A stretch of 64,000 bases of DNA from Punica granatum (Eukaryota > Streptophyta > Magnoliopsida > Myrtales > Lythraceae). A program made the position numbers and the translations under genes. The first letter of the stretch is position 1. Each line of letters begins with the position of its first letter. The notes under the pieces were generated by a model. It searched no databases. It was not told where the DNA came from and was given only the letters and a program-made list of their open reading frames with translations. Below, piece by piece: positions 13,836 through 26,770 of the stretch. The stretch is taken from positions 31,621,122-31,685,121 of the forward strand of contig NC_045129.1 of the NCBI RefSeq assembly GCF_007655135.1, in the 5' to 3' direction.

Positions 13836-16215
13836 ATTTCAATATGCTTGTACATAAATATTTTTAGTTTTTATGGTAAATTATATATATGCTTCAATAA
13901 TTTCTGTAAGAATATCAAAATTTTTAAAAAAAATCTATAAGCTAGGCTCAATTTTCATAATACTGCGTTAAGTTAACTATTTATATATATTTATCACTTA
14001 TATATAATTGAAAATCTATAATAAAAATTTCTCTCAATTGTATTTAGTAAGATATGTATGTCCATTTAATTGTATGGATTAAATACTTTTAATTATTATC
14101 TCTATTTTCAATTTTTTTATATTCTTTTAATTTTCTTATGATTATTACAAAGTGAGCCGGAGATTTCCATACAGTAATTGGATTCATTAAAATTATTTAA
14201 CTATTATCTTTATTTTTTAATGTTCTTTTTTCATTTTTTAAATTTTAGTTTTCAATATGGGGTAAATTGCACTGGTGGTCCAAAATGTTTTACAAATATT
14301 TCATTATGGTCCAAAAAGTTTTTTTTCGCTACATGATGGTACAAAATATTTCAAAGTTGTTTCATGATGGCACAAATTTTGGCCCTAAAAATTTTGTCCA
14401 ACTTTTGTTAAAAAATATAAAAAATAATTTAAAAAAAAGCAGTAAAATTTTTGAAAAAAATAAAAAATATTTTAAAATATTGAAAATTTTAAAATTATTT
14501 TTAAAAGTTAAAATTAATTTTTTTAAAAAAAAATACAAAAAACAAAAAAAAATAAAAAAAAAATAAAAATATTATTTTTTTTAAAAAATTGAAAATTTTT
14601 TTAAAAAAAATTAAATTTTTAAAATTTTTAAATAATTTTAATTTTAAATAATTTTTATAAAAAATTTAAATTTAAAAATAAAATTATTTAAAATTAACAT
14701 TAAAATATTTTTAATTTAAAATAATAAAAAATTATTTTTAAAATTTTTAAAATAAAATTAAAATTTTTAAATTTTAAAATTTTAAATTTTTAGAATTATT
14801 TAAGATTTTTCTGCCACGTTAGCAAGGATGTGACACGTAGTAGCCACGTCAGCGTCGGCTTGACGGCGTCAAGCTCGAGTTGACGGTTTGTACCATCATG
14901 AAACAATTTTGAAACATTTTGTACCATCATGTAGCGAAAAAAACTTTTTTGACCATAATGAAACATTTGTAAAACATTTTGGACTACCAATGCAATTTAC
15001 CCTTTCAATATGCTTGCACATATATATGTTTAGTTTTTATGATAAATTATATATATGCTTCATTCATTTTAGTAAGAATATCAAAATTTTTAAATCAATT
15101 TCTATAAGGTGGGCTCAATTTTTATAATGTCGCATTAGGTTAATTGTTTATATACATTTATCACTTATAAATAATTGAAAAATTACAACAAAAATTTTCT
15201 CTCAATTGTATTTAGTAGGAGATTTTCGTACATTTAATTGCATGTATTAAATAATTTTAATTATTATCTATGTTTTTTTTATTTTTTCCATATTCTTTTA
15301 ATTTTCTTATAAATTGTATAGTGAGCAGGAAATTTAATTATATAGATACACTAATTGCATTTATTGAAAATATTTAATTATTATATATTTTTTAATTTTT
15401 TTATTCCATAATTTTTAATTTTACTTTTCAATATGCTGTACATATATAAGTTTAGCTTTTATGATAAATTACATATATGCCTCATTAATTTTCGTAAGAA
15501 TATCAAAATTTTTATATCAATTTCTATAAGCTAGGCTCAATTTTTATAATGTCGCATTAAGTCAACTGTTTATATACATTTATTACTTAAAATATTACAA
15601 CAATAATTTTCTCTTAATTGTATTTAGTAAGAGATTTATGTACATTTAATTGCACTTATTAAATATTTTTAATCATTATCTTTGTTTTCATTTTTTAATA
15701 TTCTCTTAATTATTATATAGTGAGCCGGAGATTGAGATACATTAATTGCATTAATGAAAAATATTTAATTATTATCTTTGTTCACTAATTTTCTTTTTCC
15801 ATATTTTTTAAAATTTATATTTCAATATGCTCGTACATATATATGTTTAGTTTTTATGATAAACTATATATATGCTTAATTAATTTTCAGAATAACATCA
15901 AAATTTTTATATCAATTTCTATAAGGTAGACTCAATTTTTATAATATCTCGGTAACTGTTTATATACATTTATTACTTATATAAAATTTAAATATTACAA
16001 CAAATTTTTTTTCTTAATTTTATTTAGTAAGAGATTTATGTACATTTAATCACATTTATTAATACTTTAAATTATTATATTTTAAAAAAAATTTTCCTTA
16101 TTCATTTAATTTTCTTATAATTATTGTATAGTAAATTGGAGAATTAGATACATTAATTGCATTTTCTAAAAATATTTAATTATGATATTTCTAATTTTCT
16201 TTTTCCAGGTTTTTT
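13836..16215. repeat. Tandem array, about four units of ~0.4 kb
   Basis: The landmark TTTCAATATGCT recurs at about 13840, 15003, 15426 and 15820. Each time it is followed by matching blocks: TTTAGTTTTTATG, AAGAATATCAAAATTTTTA, GGCTCAATTTTTATAAT, TTTAGTAAGAGATTT and a GTGAGCCGGAGA-like word. Units are about 395-420 bp and moderately diverged. A Mutator-like element (14260-15002) lies at the boundary of units 1 and 2. It may be a small satellite or an amplified transposon segment; no coding capacity. Confidence 0.75.
14260..15002. mobile_element. Mutator-like long-TIR element, copy 2
   Basis: TIRs start GGGTAAATTGCACTGGTGG, mirrored by CCAATGCAATTTACCC. The target duplication TTTCAATATG is perfect (14250-14259 and 15003-15012, 10 bp). 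The right arm repeats the GTCAACTCGAGCTTGACGCC block of copy 1 in inverted form, with a matching TGACGTGG-type block. The interior is A/T low complexity with no ORF. Confidence 0.88.
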
Positions 16216-16612
16216 TGTTTATTGTGCACCTAATCTCAATTATTATACACCCAATTAAATTTTAGTTATATATAGATCTGTAATATATGTAAATAGAAGT
16301 GTATAAATAATGAGCCAAAAATTTGATCATCAATTGTTAAATGTTATTCAAAGGTACAAACAACAACATTAGTGCAGTGAATGATGTATAATTGATGTAG
16401 AAAAAAATACCTGGAATCCCCCTCCTTTTTTCCTCTCTCTCCCAAGCTTCAGAGAGAATAAGAGAAAAAACCCTAGAAGCCACGTTGCTGGCGCATTCGG
16501 CGCCATGCCACCTGGATTGGGAAGCTGTTACCATCCTCTACTCCCTAATGGCTCTCCTCCCCTTCCCTCTTCCTCCCTCTTTTTCTCATTCTCCTAAACT
16601 ATAACAAAGGTT
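16216..16612. other. GC-richer segment left of the copia insertion
   Basis: From about 16410 composition changes to pyrimidine-rich, gene-leader-like DNA containing AAACCCTAGAAGCC (telo-box-like) and an ATG near 16505. It continues beyond the copia at 22927-23530, so the retrotransposon split one older unit. No protein identified. Confidence 0.4.
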
Positions 16613-16617
16613 TATGG

Positions 16618-18295
16618 TGTTAGGAATTGGTGTATGCCCTAGCGACAATCTATCATCAGTTCTGTAATATGACATGTATTTCATTATATCACGATGCATT
16701 TCTGTTATTGTGTAGATTGCGCTAAATATGATTTTACACAATAGTGTCCTCGGAATAGTAGGTTCAATAGGCATCAAGTGTGACTTGATTGTGAGATCCT
16801 ATAATTACCGAATATTATTCCTAAATGTCCCTAGTCAAAGTATTATCGTTAATTAAGACAACGATAATACGGTTAGACTAGTGTGGGTGTTGATTGATGA
16901 CCAAGTTTCACAGGTCATGGATATTGAGATATCAAGTGACACCACATGTATACATTAAGAGTAATGTGTATTGGACTGACCCGCCATGAGATTGCTACAT
17001 GGGTTGTTACGTGACTGTCATTAGCATATCTCAAAGTGACTATAGTGTAATGGTCGTTTTACTTAAGGTCACCATGGATTCCTACATGTAATGTCATATA
17101 CTTTAATACTGTCAAACGCCACCGTAACAGGCTGGTTATAAAGACAGTTATTGGGTATATCACAGAGCATGAAGAGGAATGTGAGTGACCAAGATAGGAT
17201 TTGTCTCTAATACGAAACGGGAGCGATATCTCACGGCCACTTGGTGGTTAAGTCTAAAAGTGTATGCATACCCAAATGAGTCGATATAGCGATACCAAAC
17301 TCATTTGTTCTGATAAACTTACCCGGTAAACCAAGAAAGAGAGATATTGAGCCATACAAGGATGTCATCGACTATGCCCTGGGCTCAATAGAGATATAGA
17401 GGACAAATGGATTATATAACACGATAACGATGGTCACAAGGTTCGTCGATAAATTGACTTTTCCAATTACTTGAGTAACAGTGATGCATTGCTAGATGCC
17501 GCTCACTGTTTGTAATATTGAAATAGAGATTTCGATATTACTGTCAACGTAATTGGGAACCTACAAGGTCACACACGACGACTAAATCGACGAGATATTT
17601 TGAAACAATAAAATCATCTAATAGAGATTAGATGATTTACGGTGCGACCAATTAATCGGATATTTAATGACATTAAATTTGCTAATTAATTAGACCCGAT
17701 TTATTAGATTTAATGGTGTGCTAAGTGGTTATTTTCTATGGAACCACTTGGAGCCCATTATGTGAAGACATATGGACCAATTATTTTATAGCCACTTAAC
17801 ATAATTGTATGGCTTACATGTGGCTATCCACATGTCATGTGGAAACCCAAAATTGGGCAATCCCACATCGGTGGGAGAAACAAAATTCTCCCCACCAAAA
17901 AGCTTATATATATGTAAATGTATATGACTGAGAAGAATTAAGATACAATTGCTTATATATATATATATGTGTATGCATGTATATAAGTATATATAATTTG
18001 AGTTGAATTGTTCAATTCAAATTAGGTCCATTAGTTTAATAAATTTCGGGTGTTGCATCGGTGTTTCTTTTGAGTATTGGTCGCCAACACCGCCAATCTC
18101 GAAGACTCGTCGACAAAGTCGGCGTGGATGCCGGTAGAGGCGTCACGCGTGGGACGCTCGGTCAACAATTTTAAATATTCCAAGTACGCTTTTATTTATT
18201 CTTATTCTTCTAGTAAGTCTTGAAATTAGTTTCACAGGTAGGAAATTTTGAATTTTTGTTCCCTTTTCGCTTCTGTTGGCCCTGTGAAACTAGCA
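16618..18295 (+). repeat. 5' LTR of the copia element (complete)
   Basis: About 1,678 bp, starting TGTTAGGAATTGG and ending GTGAAACTAGCA. Contains the ATCCCACATCGGTGGGAG word and a short (TA)n near 17955. The last ~555 bp match 22362-22921. Confidence 0.9.
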
Positions 18296-18296
18296 A

Positions 18297-18309
18297 TTGG
18301 TATCAAAGC
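18297..18309 (+). other. Copia primer-binding site
   Basis: TTGGTATCAAAGC immediately follows the LTR end. It resembles the initiator-Met-tRNA primer site usual for plant copia elements. Confidence 0.8.
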
Positions 18310-18997
18310 TTAGTTAGTTAGAATTCGAGTAGATAATATCATAAAATATGTTTTTATGCTTGGTACTGGTGTGATTATGTTTGATCTTTGCGGTGCATGA
18401 CTGTTAGACATGGACTAGGTCCTAGTTGTGTTAGTATAAAAGTTATACGTGTGAATTGTTATGTAATGGTTACATAATAGTGTATGGTGAGATCGATTAA
18501 ATGTTAATAAAATCCCTCAAAATATTAAGTTCATGTTATTCCACAGTGTAACGCTCATCAAGACCAAGATCGATGAGTGTGTAGACCTTGCCCTTGCAGG
18601 ATGCCCTCATCTATCATAGTAAGACGTGGTGTTTACAAGTGGGTCGGATTTAACTGAGTAAGCCTAATAGGATTAGGAGTTCAAAGGCATGTAATTGGAC
18701 ACCGATCTACAACATAGATTTGAATAAGAAGTTATTCACCCAACTAGTCAAGAGTTGCATGTGATGCAATTGGGAAAGTGAATTTCCTACCTAAATATCC
18801 AGTTCTGGGTGAATCAGCCCTCGCTGACTCAGAACTTGGTGAGATATGGATCTTGAACTACTATGAGAATGATATTTTCCGAATCAATGTTGAGGGTCAT
18901 TGATTTGATATAAATAGCGGGAGCAATATTTAATAAAGTCCTCATTAAATGTTGTTGTGTTATAGTACTTATTTTGCATATTTCTGTGGTAGTTACC

Positions 18998-21900
18998 ATG
19001 GCAGGGAGTACTTTTAGTACTTTCTGTTTGCGATAAGGACAAACTGTCAAGGAATAATTTCCTAGGTTGGTATCGAAACTTGAGAATTGTTCTCACTCAG
19101 GAGAAAAAGTTATATGTCTTGGAGCAACCTCTTCCTGCGCCACTATCTGACGACGTCCCCCTAAGCTGAGAAAGATGCTTATAGTAAGCATCATGATGAT
19201 GCCGTGAATGTCGGATGTCTCATGTTAGTCACCATGGACTCGGAGCTTCAGAAGCAACACGAGAACATGAGGGCGTACGATATGATCGTGCATCTCAGGC
19301 AGCTCTATCAAGAGCAGGCCCGACATGAGAGATTCGAGATCTCTAAGGCACTTTTTCAGGCAAGGTTGACTGAGGGTAGCTCGGTGGGTCTTTATGTACT
19401 CAAGATGATTAGGTACGTCGAGACTCTGGGACGACTGGGATTTCCTCTGGGTCAAGAGTTGACTACAGATTTAGTCCTACAATCGCTGCCCAGCAGTTAT
19501 AGTCAGTTCATCATGAGCTATAATATGAATGACTACAATAAACCATTGCCTGAACTGCTTAACATGTTGAGAACTGCTGAGCATGATATCAGCAAGGGGA
19601 TGTCCGTTCTAATGGTCCAGGGGACCAAAAGAAAGGGCAAGGGCAAGAGTAAAGGCAAGAGGGCTAAAGGTGCATCTAAATATGACGTGGGTGCGTTGAA
19701 ACCTAAAGCCAAGGTGGCGAAGGATGATTACTGCTTCCATTGTGGCAATACTGGACATTGGAAGCGGAATTGTAAGGTATACCTAGAGGAGTTGAAGAAG
19801 AAGAAAGGAAGTGAGACTTTCACTTCAGGTATCCATGTTATAGAGTTCAATGTATCTACTACTTCTACATCTTGGGTATTAGATACCGGGTGTGGTGCTC
19901 ATATTTGTGGAAATATGCAGGACCTAATGGATAGTAGATCATTGGCAAAGGGCGAGGTGGACCTACGAGTTGGAAATGGAGTAAGAGTTGCTGCATTAAC
20001 TGTAGAGACTTATCACCTGGTTTTGCCTACTGGGCTAGTATTAGATCTTAACAACCATTATTATGTACCTGCTATTAGTAGAAACATAATATATGTTTCT
20101 TGTTTGGACAATAAGGGATCTTGTTTCACTATCAAGAACAAGTGTTGTTCTATGTACATGAATGATGTATATTATGGTAGTGCATATTTAGGTAATGGTT
20201 TATATGTTCTTGATCTAGATACGCCAATTTGTAATGTGGAAACTAAACGGCTCAAGTCTAATGATTCGAACCCGACTTACCTCTGGCATTGTCGTTTAGG
20301 CCACATTAGCGAGAGTCGCATCTCTAGACTCCATAAGGATGGATTACTGGACTCGTTTGATTTAGAATCGATCGAGACATGCGAACCTTGCTTAATGGGG
20401 AAAATGACTAAAGCCCCTTTTACCGGAAAGGGTGAGCGAGCTAGTGATTTTCTGGCTCTCATACATACCGATGTATGTGGACCAGTAAACAAGCTTGCTA
20501 GAGGTGGGTATCTCTACTTCATTACATTTACTGATGATTTCAGTAGATTTGGATATGTGTATTTGAAGAAACACAAATCTGAATCCTTTGAAAGGTTCAA
20601 GAAATTTAAGAATGAAGTGGAAAATCAGTTGGGTAAGAGCATTAAAGTTCTTCGATCAGATCGAGGAGGTGAATATTTGAGCTATGAGTTCGCTGACTAT
20701 CTTAAACTGTGTGGGATTTTATCTCAACTGACTCCACCTGGAACACCACAATGGAATGGTATAGCCGAGAGGAGGAATCGAACTTTATTAGATATGATTC
20801 GATCTTTGATGAGTCATGCAAACTTACCTGACTCCTTCTGGGGATATGCTCTACAGACAGCTGCTCTCATATTAAACAATACTCCGTCGAAATCAGTTGA
20901 AAGGACACCATATGAGATGTGGTATGGGAAGCGTCCCAATATGTCTTTTCTAAAGATATGGGGTTGCGAAATTTATGTGAAGAGATTGTCTTCGGATAAA
21001 CTTGGCCATAAATCAGACAAATGTTACTTTGTGGGGTATCCTAAGGAAACTCGAGGATACTATTTCTATAATCCCGTCGAGGGCAAAGTGTTTGTCGCTC
21101 GAACTGCGGTATTCCTTGAGAGAGAGTTTCTCTTCAAAGGAACTAGTGGGAGGAAATTAGAACTCGGGGAAGTTCTACCACAAAATAATATTAACCAATC
21201 AACGGGTGAGGTTGCAGAACAAGTACCACAAGGTGTTGTGGCACAATCTTCTGCACAGGTGACACATGAGCATCGTAGGTCTGGTAGGATACGTCATGAG
21301 CTAGAGAGATATGGATTTCTCGTGACTAAAGACAATGACGTATTGCTCATAGATAATGATGAGCCTACAACCTATGCGGAAGCCGTAATAGACCCAGAGT
21401 CTGAGAAATGGCTGGAGGCCATGAGATCTGAGATGGAGTCCATGAACACTAACCAAGTATGGACTTTGGTTGATACACCTGAAGAGGTAAAGCCCATTGG
21501 GCGTAAGTAGGTCTTCAAGAAGAAGACTGATATGGACGGTAATGTGATTACCTTTAAGGGCTGACTTGTGGCAAAAGGTTTCAAACAAGTTCATGGTGTT
21601 GACTATGACGAAACCTTTTCCCCGGTGACTATGTTTAAATCCATCAGGATCTTGCTTGCAATTGCAGCTTACTATGATTATGAGATCTGGCAAATGGATG
21701 TCAAAACTGCTTTCCTGAATGAGAAGCTCCTCGCGGATGTGTACATGACACAACCTGAGGGTTTTGTTGATTCACAAAGTGCTGGAAAGATTTGTAAGTT
21801 GCGACGTCTATTTATGGGCTGAAGCAAGCTTCTAGGAGCTGGAATCTTCGTTTTGATGATGCAATCAAAGGGTTTGGTTTCTTCAAGAATGAAGATGAAC

Positions 21901-22361
21901 CCTGTGTTTACAAGAAGGTTAGTGGAAGCGTAGTGATCTTCTTGGTGTTGTATGTAGACAACATACTTCTGATCGGGCATGACATTTCTTCCGTACATTC
22001 TGTGAAGACTTGGTTGGGAAGGTGTTTTTCTATGAAGGACTTAGGCGAAGCTACCTACGTGCTAGGTATCAGGATCTATAGAGATAAATCCAAAAGACTT
22101 CTTGGCTTAAGTCAGAGTGCATACATAGATAAAGTGTTTCGGCGTTTTAGCATGCAGGATTCTAAGAAAGGGTCGCTGCCTATGTTACATGGCATAAGCT
22201 TTTCGAAGGCTCAGAGTCCTTCTACTCGAGAAGAGAGGGACCGCATGAATAGGATTCCATATGCATCGGCTATTGGATCTATCATGTATGCCATGTTATG
22301 CACTCGATCTGACGTCTCTTATGCTTTGAGCATGACGAGTCGGTACCAATCAGATCTAGGT
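18998..22361 (+). pseudogene. Copia gag-pol polyprotein, broken
   Basis: Likely start ATGGCAGGG at 18998, with frameshifts before the main frame at 19204. Visible: gag (UBN2-type); zinc knuckle CFHCGNTGHWKRNC (about 19732-19775); protease LDTGCGAH (about 19880); integrase with HCRLGH, HTDVCGP and RSDRGGEY (about 20290-20690); reverse transcriptase with DVKTAFLN (about 21697). Breaks: in-frame stops at 21508-21510 and 21562-21564, a shift near 21822, and loss of RNase H after about 22360. The usual YVDD box reads YVDN (about 21949), a change at a catalytic residue. Not capable of making a working polyprotein. Confidence 0.92.
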
Positions 22362-22921
22362 GAACCACTTGGAGCCCATTATGTGAAGACACATGGACTA
22401 ATTATTTTATAGCCACTTAACATAATTGTATGGCTTACAGGTGGCTATCCACATGTCATGTGGAAACCCAAAATTGGGCAATCCCACATCGGTGGGAGAA
22501 ACAAAATTCTCCCCACCAAAAGCTTATATATATGTAAATGTATATGACTGAGAAGAATTAAGATACAATTGCATATATATATATATGTGTGTGTGTGTAT
22601 GCATGTGTATAAGTATAAATAATTTGAGTTGAATTATTCAATTCAAATTAGGTCCATTAGTCTAATAAATTTCGGGTGTTGCATCGGTATTTCTTTTGAG
22701 TATTGGTCGCTAGCACCGCCGATCTCGAAAACTCGTCGACAAAGTCGGCGTGGATACCGGTAGAGGCGTCACGAGTGGGACGCTCGGTCGATAATTTTAA
22801 ATATTCCAGGTACGCTTTTATTTACTCTTATTCTTCTAGTAGGTCTTGGAATTAGTTTCACAAGTAGGAAATTTTGAATTTCTGTTCCTTTTTCGCTTCC
22901 GTTAGTCCTGTGAAACTAGCA
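22362..22921 (+). repeat. 3' LTR remnant of the copia element
   Basis: Matches 17741-18295 of the 5' LTR, starting at GAACCACTTGGAGCCC and ending GTGAAACTAGCA, followed by the target duplication TATGG. Confidence 0.9.
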
Positions 22922-22926
22922 TATGG

Positions 22927-23751
22927 GACGTCGGCTTCGCTGTCATGGCTCTCGGTGGTGGATCCCATCACCAATGTGTGACAGGTCTTGGATCTTTGCA
23001 TGGTCGATCTCTGTCTCAGCCTCATGCAGACGGGTCGGTTTTCTATCATGGCTCTTAGAGACGGGTCGGTTCTCAACCACAAATCGCTGTCTCCGTTCCA
23101 TGGTCTTGTGACGGGGGCGGTGAAGAGGATATCTCGAAGGTTGCAGTGGCCCCTCCCCTTCCTCTTCGTCTTGGAGTCCATGGCGATGGTTTTTTGTCCT
23201 CTTTTCTCCGATGACCCATGCCTTATCCTTCTCCGGACTGCCTACGATGGAGAACGGTGCGGTGGGCTTACTCCTTGTGGTGGCGGTGCTTTGGACAATG
23301 GCGGACTCTATTGCTGTATAGCCGGTCTCTCGTTTGGTTGTAGAGCTAATGACCTGACCTAATTCGACTGACAAGCACGACCGACTAGATCCGGTTCGAC
23401 CCGACTGGTAACACACCAAACTTGCTCCTAAATCACCTATCTCACTGTTCGAACCTCCTTCTCACCCCCGGTGGCGGCTTCTTGTCCACGCCTTCTCCGC
23501 TTACCTGCGATAGTATCCCCGCCCTCCATGTCAAAAGGTTATAGCTTTAATTTGACGATCGAAATGCTGACAGCAAAAATCGATCTTTTTTGTGGCTTAT
23601 TTTCTGTAGATTTTCTGCAAGTCTCAACTCCCTTGGGATAATCGCCGGTTTGAACCAATCGGGTGTCCTAATTGATTTGATTTGATTGTTTGGTTAATAA
23701 TCACTGGTTTGAACCGACCAAATACATCAGGTTACTTGGTTTGACTATCTA
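22927..23751. other. GC-rich segment right of the copia insertion
   Basis: Continues the pre-insertion sequence of 16410-16617. Both strands have short ORFs (22943-23419 minus, 22988-23362 plus) but neither shows a known domain. The word GACGGGTCGGTT occurs twice (about 23029 and 23059). Possibly a decayed gene or element exon; unidentified. Confidence 0.4.
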
Positions 23752-23767
23752 GGGGTTGGGTTATTTA

Positions 23768-24088
23768 CCACCAGCACGGTGGTCTAGTGGTTAAGCTCCA
23801 AGCGCTCAACTTGAACATCACGAATTCGAACCTCACTGAATATGTAAAGCTTACCACTATGTGGGTGTATTATGGGATGGCGGTGACCGACCCATAATCC
23901 TTGATCTAGTGGGTCTTGAACTTAATTCACTAGTGTGCTGATGAGACTGCGATGACCAAATTGGGCTAAAATCTCAACGAGCTATGGCGAAAGGAACATT
24001 CCGTGACAGTTAAGTTCTTGTAGTTGGGGCAGCCACAACGAGCTAAATAACCCGACCTAGCCTTTTTATTCAGCAAAAAAAGGGGGGG
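23768..24088 (+). mobile_element. tRNA-derived SINE with target duplication
   Basis: Flanked by the 16-bp direct repeat GGGGTTGGGTTATTTA (23752-23767 and 24089-24104). The 5' part looks like a tRNA: A-box-like TGGTCTAGTGGTTAAGC (about 23780-23796) and B-box-like ATTCGAACCTC (about 23824-23834), about 30 bp apart, as in RNA polymerase III internal promoters. The 3' end is A7 followed by a G run merging with the duplication. Length of about 310 bp suits a plant SINE. No coding capacity. Confidence 0.88.
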
Positions 24089-24104
24089 GGGGTTGGGTTA
24101 TTTA

Positions 24105-26761
24105 AGAAGTGGTTTGACCAATTAAATATAGAGTTGTGATATGTAAATGATTCCTTTACTGGTTCGAGACCCATTTTAGTTTTGCTTCTTTTTTCCATAT
24201 AATAGCAGCTTTATATAGATTGCACTTGGCTCCGCTTCCCGACATTATCTTAGTTCATATAGAGTTTAGTTCTAAGAGGTAAAAAATAGATATGCAACAC
24301 CTGAAAGGATTTCTGCAACTGCAATTGTGCTCATAGTTTTGTGCCTTATCACATTATCTTTCCCTTACAGTTATCTCAGTGATTTATTATATTTTTTTGT
24401 CTTTATAATTTTCTCTTGAATATTTTATCCTGTAATTTTTTTTATTATTCAATCCACAATCACTAATTGCTGAAACAACATTAGTAAAGGAGGAAATATT
24501 TTACGTATAATATTTGTTTCGAGAGGAGAATATTTGTCATGTGCGCCTGAGACCAAAGGGCGGGAAAAAGATGTGTGGGCCCCGCTTTGCTTTGAACGTC
24601 CACTGTGGGGGCCCAACTGGTCAATTTCCATCGCCTATCCGTTGGAAGAGTCTTTTCCACCTAGGACGTGGATGGAAAGCGGATGAAATTGAGTCGTCGT
24701 AGACTCGTCGTATGGCCCCCACAACCACAAATTGTATTTTCCGTCGGGTGGCTTTTGTAAATTTGTCACACGTCACTATCACATTCTCCTCATCCCAAAC
24801 CTTCGTCCTCAAGGAACCTATTTTCATAGGGCCAATTTTCCTCTTCCCTTCATTAATATTAATATTTCCAAGTATATATTATGTAATTTTTAAGTTGAAA
24901 ACGGTGATTATTTCCATGGAAAGCGAGAAATTGCTGGATAGTCTCTGACGAGGAAACACTACTAAAATAGTAAAATCGTCGCAAATGAATGGACGAATTT
25001 ATTAATGCATGAGTAATCAGGTAATAGACTATAAATTTGTGTCAATGAATTTATCGAATTAGTTTTTGTTTATCACGTCATTGCAAGTATCATTTAAGAT
25101 TCTCTTATGGAAATAGTCGACAACATGCTGTAAAGAGCAAGTGAATAAAGGTTGCAGTTTTGTAAATCAGATTCCTTTTGCTCATTGAACATCAGTACAC
25201 TCCACGGAGGATGTCGTAAGTGTCGATGAATGAGATATTTTAACTCGATTTGATCATCATACTTTACTTCCAAAGACATCCAACTTGGAATCATAGTAAA
25301 GTAATGGGAGCCATATTTAATTCCATAAAGGGACGAATGGTATGAATAAAATAAGAGGATCAATCATAAATCGTGGAATCGGTTTTCCACCTAATTACTT
25401 GACCTTGGGATTGGCTTCAATGCCTTGGCCTTTGTCCATGTTTAATTTATTTACACGAGAGATTTTGACATCCCATCAACTGTATGGTATCGTCGACTTT
25501 ATATCTATTGAATTAATAAACAAATAAATGATAAATAAATAAAATGTCGAATTTAATGATTATAAAGCCAGGGGTATTATACAGCTGACGGGAAACCAAA
25601 AAACTCCATTGACTATGTCCCTGGCCTTTTGAAGTCAGATTGTCAAGTGAAGTCCCTTTCTGAATTTCATATGTTGTCCCCTTGTGACGCTTATCATCAA
25701 TTGTGTTCAATCAATACTGAGCATCCACGTAGACGAGCTAATTGGTTGTGACAAAGATAGAAGACGCACGGAAGATGGGACAATCCTCGATTTCCAAGAA
25801 CCTTCGAGTAGTTTGGTCAAATGAAAGAAATGTGATTGTTCGCATTCATACCTAATTCCTCGATATTCGTGCATTCCATATATGAGTCAGTGACACTTGC
25901 TTCATTAGGCCCCGTGGAAAACCATATAGAAACGAACAATCTTTCCGAGTCAAACTTACTCGGACCAAAGGTTCAATCAAATATCTGCTTACCAACGAGG
26001 CTGAGGAACCAAAGATCTCTCGTGGATCAAGCAAATAGAGAGCGTCTATAGCTAAAGAGCATCATCGTCTTACTTCTTGCCTCGCTTTCACCATTGGTTT
26101 GGGTTGGAGTGAATTGGAGGAAGAGGAGGGATGAGGGGGGGTTTATATGCGATTTCTTTACTTGCTTTCGTTCGAGAGATGTTGTCGGGGCTTCCATGTC
26201 TTGATTTTGCATGGTCGGGCTCTTTTTAATATTAAGCGGCCCAGTCCAGTTTTCCCACCTGAAAAAGAATGGCCTCCCTCAATCTAATCTAACGCTTCTA
26301 AAATTTAAGAGCTCGTAAGAAGTCAATGTAAGATGAGGCTCAGCCCATATAGTAATTCGAATGATTAAGGACTCAAAATTTTTTTTTTGTCTGAGTTAAT
26401 ATTGAGGTTTTATTATGAAATCACGATTCTCATGTTCGCTTGGAAAAGTTAATTGCTTGTTTTCATAGAGGTCTACATGATTGGAAAAATAAATCGGAAA
26501 GGTTGAATTAGTGGAAGAGTAGTTAACTTTTAATTTACATTAGAGTGTTACTCACGTTGCGCGTGTGATTAAGATCTCCATCCATGTGAAGCGCGCCTAA
26601 TTTTCAATTATTTTCATTTTTAGTTCTCTTTAATTTAAATAGGTCCATTTCGAAAGAAAATAAAATTTAGAAGGCCAAAAGGAGGTGGGGGAAGGGTTGT
26701 GGGAGGTATGGAGTTGTGTGGGTTAGAGAGGGCTATTTGACTTCCACAACCTGTAGTTGGA
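24105..26761. other. Intergenic DNA, no supported gene
   Basis: A GC-richer patch at 24530-24830 with GGGCCCC words has short ORFs on both strands but no recognisable domain. The rest is AT-rich unique-looking sequence. Confidence 0.45.
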
Positions 26762-26770
26762 TAAGATCAA

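Larger units (their letters stand above)
16618..22921 (+). mobile_element. Ty1/copia retrotransposon, internally deleted
   Basis: Bounded by the 5-bp duplication TATGG (16613-16617 and 22922-22926). The 5' LTR begins TGTTAGGAATT and ends in CA; a primer-binding site follows. The gag-pol order is gag, zinc knuckle, protease, integrase, reverse transcriptase. The reverse transcriptase stops after YQSDLG and jumps straight into the middle of the 3' LTR, so RNase H, the polypurine tract and about 1.1 kb of LTR are missing. Aligned LTR parts differ at roughly 25-30 of ~555 positions, so the insertion is older than the copia at 50783. Confidence 0.93.

Noticed and set aside
23777..23850. A true tRNA gene
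   Set aside because: It has A- and B-box-like words but no credible cloverleaf acceptor stem, and sits inside a retroposon with target duplication; it is a SINE head.
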